Shown: positions 47,853-56,461, numbered from the stretch's first letter. The stretch: 64,000 bases of DNA from Tildeniella torsiva UHER 1998/13D (GCA_019358835.1 JAHHIH010000004.1:124001-188000); one strand, 5' to 3'. The notes: generated by a model not told the origin, from the sequence alone. Numbers and translations: made by a program.

Positions 47853-47866
47853 ACCTCACAAAATAA

Positions 47867-47893
47867 AAGGCCCTGCCAATATGGCAGAGCCTT
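47867..47893. terminator. Bidirectional terminator between GGCT gene and porin 1
   Basis: AAGGCCCTGCCA pairs with TGGCAGAGCCTT around a 3-nt loop, with one mismatch. On the minus strand it is followed by TTATTTT, ending the porin transcript as well. Confidence 0.85.
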
Positions 47894-47936
47894 AAAGCTA
47901 GATATAACTAGCTAGTTGCGACTAAGTTATGAAAAC

Positions 47937-49391
47937 TTAGAAACGGAAGGTGGCACGAATAGCACCCCAGAGACCAATCTCATCGTCAGCAGCGGCGGTG
48001 TTGAGATCGCCGTAGATGACAGCAGGAGTAATAGTCAGAAACTGGTTGAAGGGAATCTCGTAATAACCCTCAACGATGAAGGGGTTGTTAGAGGTAGTAG
48101 CTAGTTGGGGCAGTTGACCGCCGTAGACACCTAGTTGAGCACCCTCAGCCAGGAAGTTGTTGAAGCCAACACCAGCAGTCCAGCTAAAGTCATTGCCGCC
48201 GTTAAAAGAGGTGTAAGCACCGTGACCAGCGACGAAGAAACCGCCGAAGTCAAGGTTCAACAGACCAGCAAAGGTGTCGGTACCACCGGCTGCACCGCCT
48301 TGGAAGTCAATGGACCGGTCGTTGTGCAGGTAAGCAATACCAGCATCTAGGAAGCCATCGCTCAGGAAGCTGAGCTGGGCGATGTAGCTCTGGGTGGTAG
48401 CAGCAAAGATACCAACAGAGGGATCAAATGCCCCTTGCCCACCGGCGGTGTAGCCTGCATCAAAGATGAGGCTATCGGTCAGAGCAAAGCTCAGACCAAC
48501 ACCAGCACCGTTGGTACCACCACCACCAGCGTCATAAAACTGAGGACCACCAGCGTCAGCCACAGAAGGACCGTCGAAAGGCACGATGGTGCTGGTAACC
48601 CAATCATCACCAGCCAAACCACGGGCAGAAGCGGTTACGGTCAAACGGCTACCAACAGGAAACTGGTAGTAGAAATCATCAATACCAACGTTGTAGTTGG
48701 GACCACTGTTTCCAGCATTAGCCAGACCACCGAGACCGTTGATTGCATTACCGTTGCCAGACTGTAGACGAATGCGCAAACGGTCGTTGCCGGTGAAGCT
48801 GGAGTCAAAGTTCAAACGAGCCCGAGCGGCAACGCTGGTGGCTGCTTCACCGGTGACAATGTCAATCGGGGTGACGACGTTGAAGTCAGCCTGACCAACC
48901 AACTTGGTGGTGGTGGAGAACTGCTGAGCGCGCAGGGTAGCGGTTTCAGCTTCCAGAGCATCGACGCGACCGCGCAGGGTAGCCAGTTCAGCCTGGAACT
49001 CTTCTTGCAGACGGCGGATGGTGGCCAGGTCTTCGGGGTTGATGCCAGATTGGGCGATCAAGGTAGCGATCACATCCAAGCAGGAGTTGAGACCAGCGGC
49101 GAACTCGAAGCGGGTCATGCTGCGCTGACCGCGGAAGGTGCGGTCGGGATAACCCTGAATACAACCGTAGTTCTCAACCAGGCTTTGGAGCGCCTGGAAG
49201 GCCCAGTCGGAGGGCAGCACGTCAGTGAGTTCTGAAACGCTGGTGATTTGAGCCAGTTGAACAGCGTCTTGATCGAAGTCGCTAACCTGGGTGGTAGCGG
49301 CGTCAGCGGCGATCGCGGAACCAGAAACTGCAACAGCCGCACCTAGGGCAGCGGGCACAGCCAGCAAAGATTGCCAAAATAGCTTAGTCAT
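47937..49391 (-). CDS. Iron-uptake porin (SLH + OprB), copy 1
   Basis: A 484-aa outer-membrane porin. A signal peptide (about 1-28, ending AIAADA) is followed by an SLH domain (VSELTDVLPSDWAFQALQSLVENYGCIQGYPDRTF, anchoring to peptidoglycan-linked polymer), a coiled coil (about 115-140) and an OprB-type beta barrel ending in an aromatic-rich strand (ATFRF). This is the SomA/B family that takes up iron and small solutes in cyanobacteria. It is the last of three tandem paralogues in transcription order and shares near-identical N-terminal residues with them. The start ATG at 49391 follows GAGGAGAAAATACCGA. Confidence 0.93.
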   Translation of the reverse strand: MTKLFWQSLLAVPAALGAAVAVSGSAIAADAATTQVSDFDQDAVQLAQITSVSELTDVLPSDWAFQALQSLVENYGCIQGYPDRTFRGQRSMTRFEFAAGLNSCLDVIATLIAQSGINPEDLATIRRLQEEFQAELATLRGRVDALEAETATLRAQQFSTTTKLVGQADFNVVTPIDIVTGEAATSVAARARLNFDSSFTGNDRLRIRLQSGNGNAINGLGGLANAGNSGPNYNVGIDDFYYQFPVGSRLTVTASARGLAGDDWVTSTIVPFDGPSVADAGGPQFYDAGGGGTNGAGVGLSFALTDSLIFDAGYTAGGQGAFDPSVGIFAATTQSYIAQLSFLSDGFLDAGIAYLHNDRSIDFQGGAAGGTDTFAGLLNLDFGGFFVAGHGAYTSFNGGNDFSWTAGVGFNNFLAEGAQLGVYGGQLPQLATTSNNPFIVEGYYEIPFNQFLTITPAVIYGDLNTAAADDEIGLWGAIRATFRF

Positions 49392-49726
49392 TCGGTATTT
49401 TCTCCTCACACCTTATTTAAGGCTTATTGTGTACCTACCAGTAGGTCTGGCCTTAACCATCCCCATCGACAAGGCGCATACTCAGCCAATATACAGGCCA
49501 AAGTAGCTGAACCTTACGTACATCCAAAACCAACAATAGCAGATAAGCTCTGTGTCGGCTAGATAAGTTTTGGTCAAAAGACCGAGATTAACTTACCGCC
49601 ACTGAGACGCTAGCTGCTGACCTAAGGTTCCCAAAATTGGAGCTGAGTCTACTCCAATGAAAGTCCATCGGTGGTAGAGGCATTGATTCAGCGATTTTTG
49701 ACGAGTAATGGCTGTCTAAGCAACTG
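49392..49726. other. Intergenic region upstream of porin 1
   Basis: A 335-bp region between porin 1 and the palindrome beside porin 2. It carries a GGTGTGAGGAG-type ribosome-binding region shared with the other porins. I see no gene. Confidence 0.4.
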
Positions 49727-49770
49727 GCAGTTTGGGGCTCTGGGGTGCGCACCCCAGAGCCCCAAACTGC
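49727..49770. terminator. Perfect 44-bp palindrome at the porin 2 stop
   Basis: A perfect 22-bp inverted repeat without spacer (starting GCAGTTTGGGGCTC, mirrored) abuts the porin 2 stop codon (its outer base is shared with the TAG). It would make a strong hairpin at the 3' end of the minus-strand porin mRNA. No clear T-run follows. Confidence 0.8.
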
Positions 49771-51257
49771 TAGAACGTGAATGTAGCGCGTAGAGCACCC
49801 CAGAAACCTGTGTCATCGGTTTGAGTGCTTAACTTAGCGTCTCCGTAGATTAGAGCAGGGGTGATCGTCAAGAATTTGTTAATGGGGACTCGATAATAGC
49901 CTTCAACGATAAAGGGGTTGTCGGTGTTGTTGACTAACTGGGGCAGTTGGCCAGCGTACACACCCAATTGGGTGCCTTCAGCCAGGAAATCGTTGAAGCC
50001 AACCCCTGCATTCCAGCTGAAGTCGTTACCGCCATTGAACGTCTGGTAAGCCCCGTGGCCAGCAATAAAGAACCCACCAAAGTCGAGGTTTAGCAGCCCG
50101 GCAAAGGTATCAACCGCGCCTGCCGGGGCAGCCACCCCCGTGCCGTTCAGCGCAAAAGCAGAAGACCGGTCGTTGTGTAAATAGGCCACCGCAGCGTTGA
50201 AAAAGCCATCGGTGAGAAAGTTGAGCTGGGCTATGTAGCTCTGGCTAGTAGCTGCGAAGACCCCAACGGCAGGGTCAAAAGCACCACTGCTGCCTGTCGT
50301 GCCGCCACCCGCGGTGTAGCCCAAGTCGAGGGCAATATTGTCGGTGAAGTTAATGTTGAGACCTAGGCCTGCACCGTTAGAGCTGCTGCCCCCACTCTGG
50401 TAGAACTGAGGGCCACCAGCGTCGGCTACGGCGGGGCCATCGAAGGGCACGATAGTGCTGGTTACCCAGTCATCGCCCTGGAGGCCACGGGCCGAGGCTG
50501 TTACGGTAATGCGGTTGCCCAGGGGAAAGCGGTAGTAGAAGTCATCAATACCGACATTGTAATTGTCCCCGCTGGTACCCGCGTTAGCCAGACCTCGTAG
50601 CGGTTGAAAGGCATTGCCATTGCCAGACTGGAGGCGAATGCGCAGGCGATCGCGCCCTGTAAAGCTGGAGTCAAAGTTCAAGCGAGCCCTAGCGGCAACA
50701 CTGGTGCTCGTTTGCCCAGGGATGGTGTCGAAGGGCGTTACCAGGTGAAAGTCGGCCTGACCCCGCAGTTTGGTGGTGGTGGAGAACTGCTGAGCGCGCA
50801 GGGTAGCGGTTTCAGCTTCTAGAGCATCAACGCGACCGCGCAGGGTAGCCAGTTCAGCCTGAAACTCTTCTTGCAGACGGCGGATGGTGGCCAGGTCTTC
50901 GGGGTTGATGCCGGACTGGGCGATCAGGGTAGCGATCACGTCCAAACAGGAGTTGAGACCGGCGGCAAACTCGAAGCGGGTCATGCTGCGCTGCCCGCGG
51001 AAGGTGCGATCAGGGTAACCCTGAATACAACCGTAGTTTTCAACCAGGCTTTGCAGTGCCTGGAAGGCCCAGTCGGAGGGCAGCACGTCAGTGAGTTCTG
51101 AAACGCTGGTGATTTGAGCCAGTTGAACAGCGTCTTGATCGAAGTCGCTAACTTGAGTAGTAGCGGCGTCAGCGGCGATCGCAGCGCCAGAGACGGCCAC
51201 AGCCACGCCCAGAGCAGCGGGCACAGCCAGCAAAGATTGCCAAAATAGCTTAGTCAT
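49770..51257 (-). CDS. Iron-uptake porin (SLH + OprB), copy 2
   Basis: A 495-aa paralogue with the same layout: signal peptide, SLH domain, coiled coil, OprB barrel. Residues through about 150 are almost identical to copies 1 and 3; the barrel loops differ (for example the insert GGGTTGSSGAFDP and the stretch SAFALNGTGVAAPAGA). Outer-membrane localisation and solute uptake are inferred from the family. The start ATG follows GTGTGAGGAG. It ends in the 44-bp palindrome. Confidence 0.93.
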   Translation of the reverse strand: MTKLFWQSLLAVPAALGVAVAVSGAAIAADAATTQVSDFDQDAVQLAQITSVSELTDVLPSDWAFQALQSLVENYGCIQGYPDRTFRGQRSMTRFEFAAGLNSCLDVIATLIAQSGINPEDLATIRRLQEEFQAELATLRGRVDALEAETATLRAQQFSTTTKLRGQADFHLVTPFDTIPGQTSTSVAARARLNFDSSFTGRDRLRIRLQSGNGNAFQPLRGLANAGTSGDNYNVGIDDFYYRFPLGNRITVTASARGLQGDDWVTSTIVPFDGPAVADAGGPQFYQSGGSSSNGAGLGLNINFTDNIALDLGYTAGGGTTGSSGAFDPAVGVFAATSQSYIAQLNFLTDGFFNAAVAYLHNDRSSAFALNGTGVAAPAGAVDTFAGLLNLDFGGFFIAGHGAYQTFNGGNDFSWNAGVGFNDFLAEGTQLGVYAGQLPQLVNNTDNPFIVEGYYRVPINKFLTITPALIYGDAKLSTQTDDTGFWGALRATFTF

Positions 51258-51618
51258 TCAGTAATTGCTCCTCACACCGTTAAGCAGGTTCAACATCAGA
51301 TCTGTGACAAATGCAACACGATCCACGGACTATTAAACGTTATGGTCTGGACAAAGTAAAACATCCGCGACTACAAATCTGAAGAAATTTGATTCCGTTG
51401 TTCGTGCATCATGCTTAAACTATCCGAGTCTGTTTAGGGGCGCGTCAACGGAGAGTTAACCTGAGAGCCCAGGTTGATTAAGTGTGAATTATTAGGGCCG
51501 GGGAGGGCGATCGCGGCTTTCATCCCTGGGGGACTGGCTTAGCCTGAGAACAATGAGCCCGAAAGACAGGGGGCTGGGTTAATCTCACAGCGCCCTGTCT
51601 GTTTGGTAGGCTCAATCC
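51258..51618. other. Intergenic region between porins 2 and 3
   Basis: A 361-bp gap that should carry the porin 2 promoter and the porin 3 terminator hairpin (51555-51613). I found no clear Fur-box-like palindrome and no gene. Confidence 0.4.
51555..51613 (-). terminator. Terminator hairpin after porin 3
   Basis: A compound stem: outer GAGCC/GGCTC (51555-51559 with 51609-51613) and inner AGACAGG/CCTGTCT (51564-51570 with 51594-51600), just past the porin 3 stop on the minus strand. Confidence 0.7.
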
Positions 51619-53091
51619 CTAAAACCGAAAGGTGGCGCGCAAGACACCCCAGAAACCAGTGTTGTCGGTGGCACCCGCTAGGCTAGCGTCACCGTAGATC
51701 AGCGCTGGAGTAATCGTCAGGAACTCGTTAAAGGGAACATCGTAGTAGCCTTCAATGATGAAGGGGTTGTCAGTGTAGCCAGCGAGTTGCGGCAGTTGCC
51801 CACCGTAGACCCCGAGTTGAGTGCCTTCAGCCAAGAAGTTGTTGAAGCCAGCCCCTGCCGTCCAGCTAAAGTCGTTGCCGCCATTAAACGTCTGGTAAGC
51901 GCCGTGACCGGCAATAAAGAAGTTGCCAAAATCCAGACTTAGCAGACCTGCGAAGGTGTCGGTTCCGCCAGCGGCTGCGGCAGTCCCCAGCCCGTCTACG
52001 GCAAAATCAGAAGACAGGTCGTTGTGCATGTAAGTGACCGCAGCGTTAAAGAAGCCATCGGTGAGGAAGTTGAGCTGCACAATGTAGCTCTGACTGGTGG
52101 CGGCAAAGATACCCACAGAGGGATCAAAGGCTCCGGGGCCACCAGCGGTGTAGCCCGTGTCTAGGACGATGTTGTCGGTGAAGGCAATGTTGACGCCTAC
52201 CCCAGCACCATTAGAGCTGCTGCCACCGGTAGCGTAAAATCGCGGGTTGCCAGCATCGGCAACGGCGGGGCCATCAAACGGAAGAATGGTGCTGGTTACC
52301 CAGTCGTCCCCTGAAACGCCTCGGGCCGCCGCCGTTACCGTAATGCGATTGCCAACCGGGAACTGGTAGTAGAAGTCGTCAACGCCAACGTTGTAGTTGG
52401 CACCGCTGTTGCCAGCATTGGCTAGGCCATAGATCGACTCAAAGGCATTGCCGTTGCCGCTTTGTAGACGAATGCGCAGGCGATCGTCGCCAGTGAAGCT
52501 GGAGTCGAAGTTCAACCGTGCCCGAGCCGCAACGCTGGTGCTGGTCTCTCCAGGAATGGTATCGAAGGGTGTTACTAAGTGAAAGTCAGCCTGACCCGAT
52601 AGCTTGGTGGTGGTGGAGAACTGCTGAGCGCGCAGGGTAGCGGTTTCGGCTTCTAGGGCATCAACGCGGCCGCTCAGGGTGGCTAGTTCGGCCTGAAACT
52701 CTTCTTGCAGGCGACGGATAGTGGCCAGGTCTTCGGGGTTGATGCCGGACTGGGCGATCAGGGTAGCGATCACGTCCAAGCAGGAGTTGAGACCGGCGGC
52801 GAACTCAAAGCGGGTCATGCTGCGCTGACCCCGGAAGGTGCGGTCAGGGTAGCCCTGAATGCAGCCGTAGTTTTCAACCAGGCTCTGGAGCGCTTGGAAG
52901 GCCCAGTCAGAGGGCAACACGTCGGTGAGTTCTGAAACGCTGGTGATTTGAGCCAGTTGAACGGCGTCTTGATCGAAGTCGCTAACTTGAGTAGTAGCGG
53001 CGTCAGCGGTGATCGCGGAGCCAGAGATGGCCACAGCTGCACCTAAGGCAGCGGGTACAGCCAGCAAAGATTGCCAAAATAGCTTAGTCAT
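51619..53091 (-). CDS. Iron-uptake porin (SLH + OprB), copy 3
   Basis: A 490-aa paralogue of copies 1 and 2. The SLH and coiled-coil region is again nearly identical (one visible difference is LSGRVDAL for LRGRVDAL), while the barrel differs more, for example in YQFPVGNRITVTAAARGVSGDDW. It is the first of the three in transcription order. The ATG at 53091 (MTKLFWQS) matches the other two starts; a GTGTGAGGAAAG stretch precedes it. The region upstream contains a CTATTGA/TCAATAG repeat that could be an operator. Confidence 0.93.
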   Translation of the reverse strand: MTKLFWQSLLAVPAALGAAVAISGSAITADAATTQVSDFDQDAVQLAQITSVSELTDVLPSDWAFQALQSLVENYGCIQGYPDRTFRGQRSMTRFEFAAGLNSCLDVIATLIAQSGINPEDLATIRRLQEEFQAELATLSGRVDALEAETATLRAQQFSTTTKLSGQADFHLVTPFDTIPGETSTSVAARARLNFDSSFTGDDRLRIRLQSGNGNAFESIYGLANAGNSGANYNVGVDDFYYQFPVGNRITVTAAARGVSGDDWVTSTILPFDGPAVADAGNPRFYATGGSSSNGAGVGVNIAFTDNIVLDTGYTAGGPGAFDPSVGIFAATSQSYIVQLNFLTDGFFNAAVTYMHNDLSSDFAVDGLGTAAAAGGTDTFAGLLSLDFGNFFIAGHGAYQTFNGGNDFSWTAGAGFNNFLAEGTQLGVYGGQLPQLAGYTDNPFIIEGYYDVPFNEFLTITPALIYGDASLAGATDNTGFWGVLRATFRF

Positions 53092-53131
53092 TTGATATTC
53101 TTTCCTCACACCATTAAATAAAATCTGAAGC

Positions 53132-53211
53132 CTATTGATATTTGTTGTCAATAGATTCCTTGGGGAAGGATAGCACGGTGATGCCTAAGCCTGATCTAGT
53201 TATTGACAATA
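53132..53211. promoter_or_regulatory. Candidate operator upstream of porin 3
   Basis: CTATTGA (53132-53138) and TCAATAG (53148-53154) form an inverted repeat, and a second palindromic TATTGACAATA lies at 53201-53211. The shared CAATA core suggests binding of a dimeric regulator 40-120 bp upstream of the porin start. Confidence 0.35.
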
Positions 53212-53268
53212 GATGTTATTTGTCTGAGGTTGCTCAGGCAGCCGATTCGCTGGAGCAGTTTCCACAAA

Positions 53269-53307
53269 AAAGGATCCCTATGCCTCGACTTGGCACAGGG
53301 ATCCTTT
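53269..53307. terminator. Bidirectional terminator after the pterin dehydratase gene
   Basis: AAAGGATCCCT (53269-53279) pairs perfectly with AGGGATCCTTT (53297-53307), with an inner TGCC/GGCA stem. A run of A precedes it on the + strand (T on the minus strand) and TCTTT follows. Confidence 0.88.
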
Positions 53308-53357
53308 CTTTGGAGATGCGATCGCTTGAGATCGCTACATTTAAGCGCTGCTCTGAC

Positions 53358-53639
53358 CTAGCCCAGGGCAGAAATGACTTTGGCCAGGGCAAAGTCATCT
53401 TCTGTCAAGCCGCCAGCATCGTGGGTAGAGAGGCTGACGACAACACGGTTGTAGGAGATTTCTAAATCGGGGTGGTGCCCGGCGGCTTCAGCCGGTTCTA
53501 CCAGCTGATTGACAAAGTCGATGGCGGTAACAAAGTCCTTGAAGGTGCGAGTGGACGTAATGGTTTTGCCGCTGAGACTCCAATCGGGGAGTTCACTGAG
53601 CTTAGTTTGGATGTCGCGATCGCTGAGAAGAGTGGCCAT
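53358..53639 (-). CDS. phhB: Pterin-4a-carbinolamine dehydratase
   Basis: A 93-aa enzyme of the PCD/DCoH family. The active-site motif HHPDLEISYNRV and the later STHDAGGLTEDDFALAKVI are present. It dehydrates 4a-hydroxytetrahydropterin. Cyanobacteria often have it without phenylalanine hydroxylase, and it may serve in pterin or molybdopterin metabolism; its role here is inferred. It is flanked by terminators and is probably monocistronic. Confidence 0.92.
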   Translation of the reverse strand: MATLLSDRDIQTKLSELPDWSLSGKTITSTRTFKDFVTAIDFVNQLVEPAEAAGHHPDLEISYNRVVVSLSTHDAGGLTEDDFALAKVISALG

Positions 53640-53736
53640 GGTGGTGGGGAGATGAGCTACCCCATCATCCTAGGGCGGTCATGGTGCGATCGCATCTAGC
53701 CAAGGGATGCTGAGTCTGCGCCCCTTTAAAAGCTAT

Positions 53737-53778
53737 CCGCCCCTGCCAGGGGAAGAAAATCTTCCTAAGCAGGGGCGG
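53737..53778 (-). terminator. Nested hairpin downstream of the small ORF
   Basis: CCGCCCCTGC (53737-53746) pairs with GCAGGGGCGG (53769-53778), with an inner GGAAGA/TCTTCC stem and a 3-nt loop. On the minus strand it is followed within a few bases by AGCTTTTAAA, so it could end the small-ORF transcript. Confidence 0.6.
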
Positions 53779-53874
53779 TCTAGTTGGATCTTAGGTTGAA
53801 CCTGACTGCCGGGAGGAACCCTATTCAGCCAGCTTCGAGAGCTTAGCTAATTGCCAAAGCAACCAGCACTGAAG

Positions 53875-53946
53875 CTAGAGCACAGCCCCGGCGCGCAGCC
53901 GGCTGATTTCAACCTGAAGACCCACACGTTTACTACTCTCTTGCAT
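53875..53946 (-). CDS. Possible 23-aa small protein with perfect Shine-Dalgarno
   Basis: The frame reads MQESSKRVGLQVEI then SRLRAGAVL and a TAG. It is preceded by AGGAGGTGAT, an exact complement of the 16S rRNA 3' end, with 8 nt between AGGAGG and the ATG; another in-frame ATG overlaps the Shine-Dalgarno region. The product would be amphipathic with basic residues and no membrane helix. A TACAGAT-like -10 box at about 53980 lies upstream on the minus strand and a hairpin lies about 100 nt downstream, giving the layout of a free-standing short transcript. I do not recognise the peptide; it may be a small regulatory protein, a leader peptide or a chance match. Confidence 0.4.
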   Translation of the reverse strand: MQESSKRVGLQVEISRLRAGAVL

Positions 53947-54115
53947 GGGCATCACCTCCTGGAATCCTAACGGTAAAATCTGTAGAGTTAGCTGCCGTAA
54001 CAGCGGCATTACTCGTAAGTTAGCACAATAATTTCTGGCTGTGGCAGAAATTGCGAGCTTCTCAAAGGTCTATGCCGCAAGGGCTAGTCCTCCCTGCCAT
54101 TCCAGAGTAAATATC

Positions 54116-54997
54116 ATGCCTGTACCTTCCCTCCTCTCTACTCCTGACATCGCCCTAGACGCGCACCTGCAAGCCTGGCTACAAGAAGATGTTGGCCGGG
54201 GCGATTGGTCTACCATCGGGTTAGGGGCTTTGGCCCAGCGGCCAGGGCAGGCCATTTGGGTCACCCGTGCCCCTGGCGTCATTGCTGGGCTGCCCTTGGC
54301 CCGCCGCCTCTTTCAGCAGCTAGATGCCGAGGTTAGTTTTGAATCTTTGGTCAACGAGGGTGACCCCTGCGCTCAAGACACCACCATTGCCAAAATTAGC
54401 GGCTCCCTGGCGGATCTGCTCACTGGAGAACGGGTGGCCCTAAACCTGGTGATGCGTCTGAGCGGCATCGCTAGCGCCACTCGCCAGTATGTAGACTGTC
54501 TAGCCGACACCACTGCTCAGTTTGTGGATACTCGCAAGACGACCCCCGGTTTGCGCCAGCTCGAAAAGTACGCCAGCCGAGTGGGTGGAGCTATTAACCA
54601 CCGCATGGGCCTCGACGATGCGGTGATGATCAAAGACAACCATATTGCGGCGGCTGGAGGCATTCGGGCAGCGGTAGCCCAGATTCGCCCGGCGATTCCT
54701 TACCCGATGACGATCGAGGTAGAGACGAGCAACCTCGATCAGGTCGATGAGGCGATCGCCTGCCCCGTAGACATCATCATGCTCGACAATATGTCCCCAG
54801 AGCTGATGACGATAGCCGTTGAGCGCATTCGTGAGCAAAAGCCGACGGTCAAGATCGAGGCGTCTGGCAACGTGACGTTAGAGACTTTGAGGGCGATCGC
54901 GGCGACAGGGGTAGATTTTATCTCTAGCAGTGCCCCCGTCACCCGAGCCCCGTGGCTAGATATTAGTATGCAAATGATCAGTTCTAAAGCGGTTTAA
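54116..54997 (+). CDS. nadC: Nicotinate-nucleotide pyrophosphorylase (carboxylating)
   Basis: A 293-aa quinolinate phosphoribosyltransferase, the last step of de novo NAD synthesis before nicotinate mononucleotide. Landmarks are [40 protein letters not shown] (substrate-binding Arg and Lys) and [16 protein letters not shown]. The ATG at 54116 is preferred over the open frame from 54041 because it gives the normal length. It is followed by the ybjQ-like gene after 13 bp. Confidence 0.95.
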   Translation: MPVPSLLSTPDIALDAHLQAWLQEDVGRGDWSTIGLGALAQRPGQAIWVTRAPGVIAGLPLARRLFQQLDAEVSFESLVNEGDPCAQDTTIAKISGSLADLLTGERVALNLVMRLSGIASATRQYVDCLADTTAQFVDTRKTTPGLRQLEKYASRVGGAINHRMGLDDAVMIKDNHIAAAGGIRAAVAQIRPAIPYPMTIEVETSNLDQVDEAIACPVDIIMLDNMSPELMTIAVERIREQKPTVKIEASGNVTLETLRAIAATGVDFISSSAPVTRAPWLDISMQMISSKAV

Positions 54998-55010
54998 CCC
55001 GAGGCAACCC

Positions 55011-55337
55011 ATGATCTTAACCACCGGCCCCAATGTTGACGGTCGCCCCGTAGTTGAATACTGCGGCCTTGTAAATGGCGAGGCGATTTTGGGGGCAAAT
55101 ATTTTCAAGGACTTTTTTGCGGGCATTCGCGATGTGGTAGGCGGGCGATCGGGTGCCTACGAGCATTCGCTCCGCCAGGCTCGCAACACCGCCATCAAAG
55201 AAATGATGCAGGCAGCCCAGGAACTAGGCGCTGACGCCATCATTGCCGTAGATATTGACTACGAATCGCTCGAAATCAACAACGGTGGCAACATGCTGAT
55301 GGTGGCTGCCAGCGGTACGGCGGTGCGGTTAGGATGA
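55011..55337 (+). CDS. YbjQ family protein (UPF0145)
   Basis: A 108-aa protein with the UPF0145 signature: [40 protein letters not shown], then [15 protein letters not shown]. Members form pentameric rings of unknown function. It is 13 bp after nadC and probably co-transcribed. Confidence 0.92.
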   Translation: MILTTGPNVDGRPVVEYCGLVNGEAILGANIFKDFFAGIRDVVGGRSGAYEHSLRQARNTAIKEMMQAAQELGADAIIAVDIDYESLEINNGGNMLMVAASGTAVRLG

Positions 55338-55361
55338 GAGGCTATTGGCTTAAGCTAGGCA

Positions 55362-55422
55362 GCACCCGGTTCCTAAAGCAAATTCTTGGGTTTAGTCTAG
55401 ATCCGGGATAGGAACCGGGTGC
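55362..55422. terminator. Inverted repeat between ybjQ-like and DUF2237 genes
   Basis: A 14-bp perfect arm pair (GCACCCGGTTCCTA at 55362-55375, complement at 55409-55422) spans 33 nt. It lies between two convergent genes and can terminate both. The core resembles the CCGGGT/ACCCGG hairpin after the giant gene. Confidence 0.75.
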
Positions 55423-55427
55423 CTGGA

Positions 55428-55799
55428 TTAGGCGATGTTGAGGGCGTGATCTTTGAGGTCAGCCAGAGAGACGTGCTCGATGGCGGCGGCGTGGGTGGCG
55501 TCGAGCACCACCGGGGGCGCGACCCTGGCCTCTAGGGCTTCTTGCCAGCGAGCAGCGCACAGACACCAGCGATCGCCCGGATTGAGCCCCGGAAATTGAA
55601 AATCGGGCATCGGTGTCGAGAGGTCGTTGCCCTGGGCCTTGGTGAAAGCCAAAAACTCGGGGGTCATTTGGGCGCACACCACATGAACTCCCATGTCGCC
55701 TGCGCCGGTATTGCAGCAACCATCGCGATAAAAGCCCGTCATTGGCGAGGTGCAGCAGGGGGCAAGGGGAGTGCCCAAGACATTGGTAGCAGTGGTCAT
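55428..55799 (-). CDS. DUF2237 family protein
   Basis: A 123-aa cysteine-containing protein with NVLGTPLAPCCTSPMTGFYRDGCCNTG and, later, DLSTPMPDFQFPGLNPGDRWCLCAARW, the DUF2237 signature. It lacks a signal peptide. The conserved cysteines suggest metal or redox chemistry, but the function is unknown. Confidence 0.92.
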   Translation of the reverse strand: MTTATNVLGTPLAPCCTSPMTGFYRDGCCNTGAGDMGVHVVCAQMTPEFLAFTKAQGNDLSTPMPDFQFPGLNPGDRWCLCAARWQEALEARVAPPVVLDATHAAAIEHVSLADLKDHALNIA

Positions 55800-55883
55800 G
55801 GGATTCCTTTCTTTGAAGAGCTTGTAGATAGGTTGTGATTCGCTTTTAACCTACCGTAAAAACTCAAAGCCCGCTCAATCGAA

Positions 55884-55915
55884 GCTGGTCAGAAAAAAGA
55901 GCTGGTCAGAAAAAA
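55884..55915. repeat. Tandem AGCTGGTCAGAAAAAA repeat
   Basis: AGCTGGTCAGAAAAAA occurs at 55884-55899 and again immediately downstream, the second copy ending at about 55915 beside the next hairpin. It supplies the A-run (T-run on the minus strand) of the DUF1232 terminator. Confidence 0.7.
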
Positions 55916-55939
55916 GGAGATGCCGGTAGAGACATCTCC
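55911..55939 (-). terminator. Rho-independent terminator of the DUF1232 gene
   Basis: GGAGATG (55916-55922) pairs with CATCTCC (55933-55939), with a 10-nt loop. Read on the minus strand, it is followed by TTTTT. Confidence 0.88.
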
Positions 55940-55993
55940 TTAGAGAGATAGGTTTGAGGGTGAAGAATGTGCAAGGGCCGACCTAATCTAAGG

Positions 55994-56284
55994 CTAGGCC
56001 TCAATGGTGGTGATGGGCTCAACGGTAACGGCGTCATTAGCTGCGCTATTGCCGGGCTGCTTGCGCTTGTTGAGGTGCTCCAGCGCCATTTGAGACAATT
56101 CGGTGACCAGCAAAGTAGCCAGCAGGCCGTCATCAACCCAGCCGATAATGGGCAAGAAGTCAGGAGAAATATCGATGGGAGAAACCAGATAAATTAGGGT
56201 TCCTAAAACCAAGACCCAGCGGTACTTATTGTTGCGTAGGGTTGCTTTGTACCAGTTGTAAAAGGAGCCGATCGCGTTATTCAT
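55994..56284 (-). CDS. DUF1232 (YkvA-like) membrane protein
   Basis: A 96-aa protein with the DUF1232 core LGTLIYLVSPIDISPDFLPIIGWVDDGLLATLL, which makes a membrane-embedded helical hairpin, and a hydrophilic tail. The family occurs widely in cyanobacteria and plant chloroplasts; the function is unknown. It has its own terminator. Confidence 0.9.
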   Translation of the reverse strand: MNNAIGSFYNWYKATLRNNKYRWVLVLGTLIYLVSPIDISPDFLPIIGWVDDGLLATLLVTELSQMALEHLNKRKQPGNSAANDAVTVEPITTIEA

Positions 56285-56461
56285 TGAGCCATTTACCTGA
56301 ACGTGACAATTAAAATGATGTCAAAAAAACAGGCGATACCCCAGTGTAGAAAACTGATCTAAAGCGGTGGAGAACCGCCCGAGAGTCGATTAAATCTAGC
56401 TGGAATAGACTCTGGATAGCCAGAACCAGAGTGCTAGACTACGGGAGCAGCAACGACAGAA

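Larger units (their letters stand above)
53640..54115. other. Intergenic region with a compact minus-strand unit
   Basis: This 476-bp region contains a 23-codon open frame with a perfect Shine-Dalgarno sequence (53875-53946) and a nested hairpin (53737-53778) downstream of it on the minus strand. It separates the divergent pterin dehydratase and nadC genes. Confidence 0.5.

Noticed and set aside
47937-53091. Triplicated porins considered as an assembly artefact
   Set aside because: The barrel parts and intergenic regions differ clearly among copies, so a simple misassembly duplicate is unlikely.
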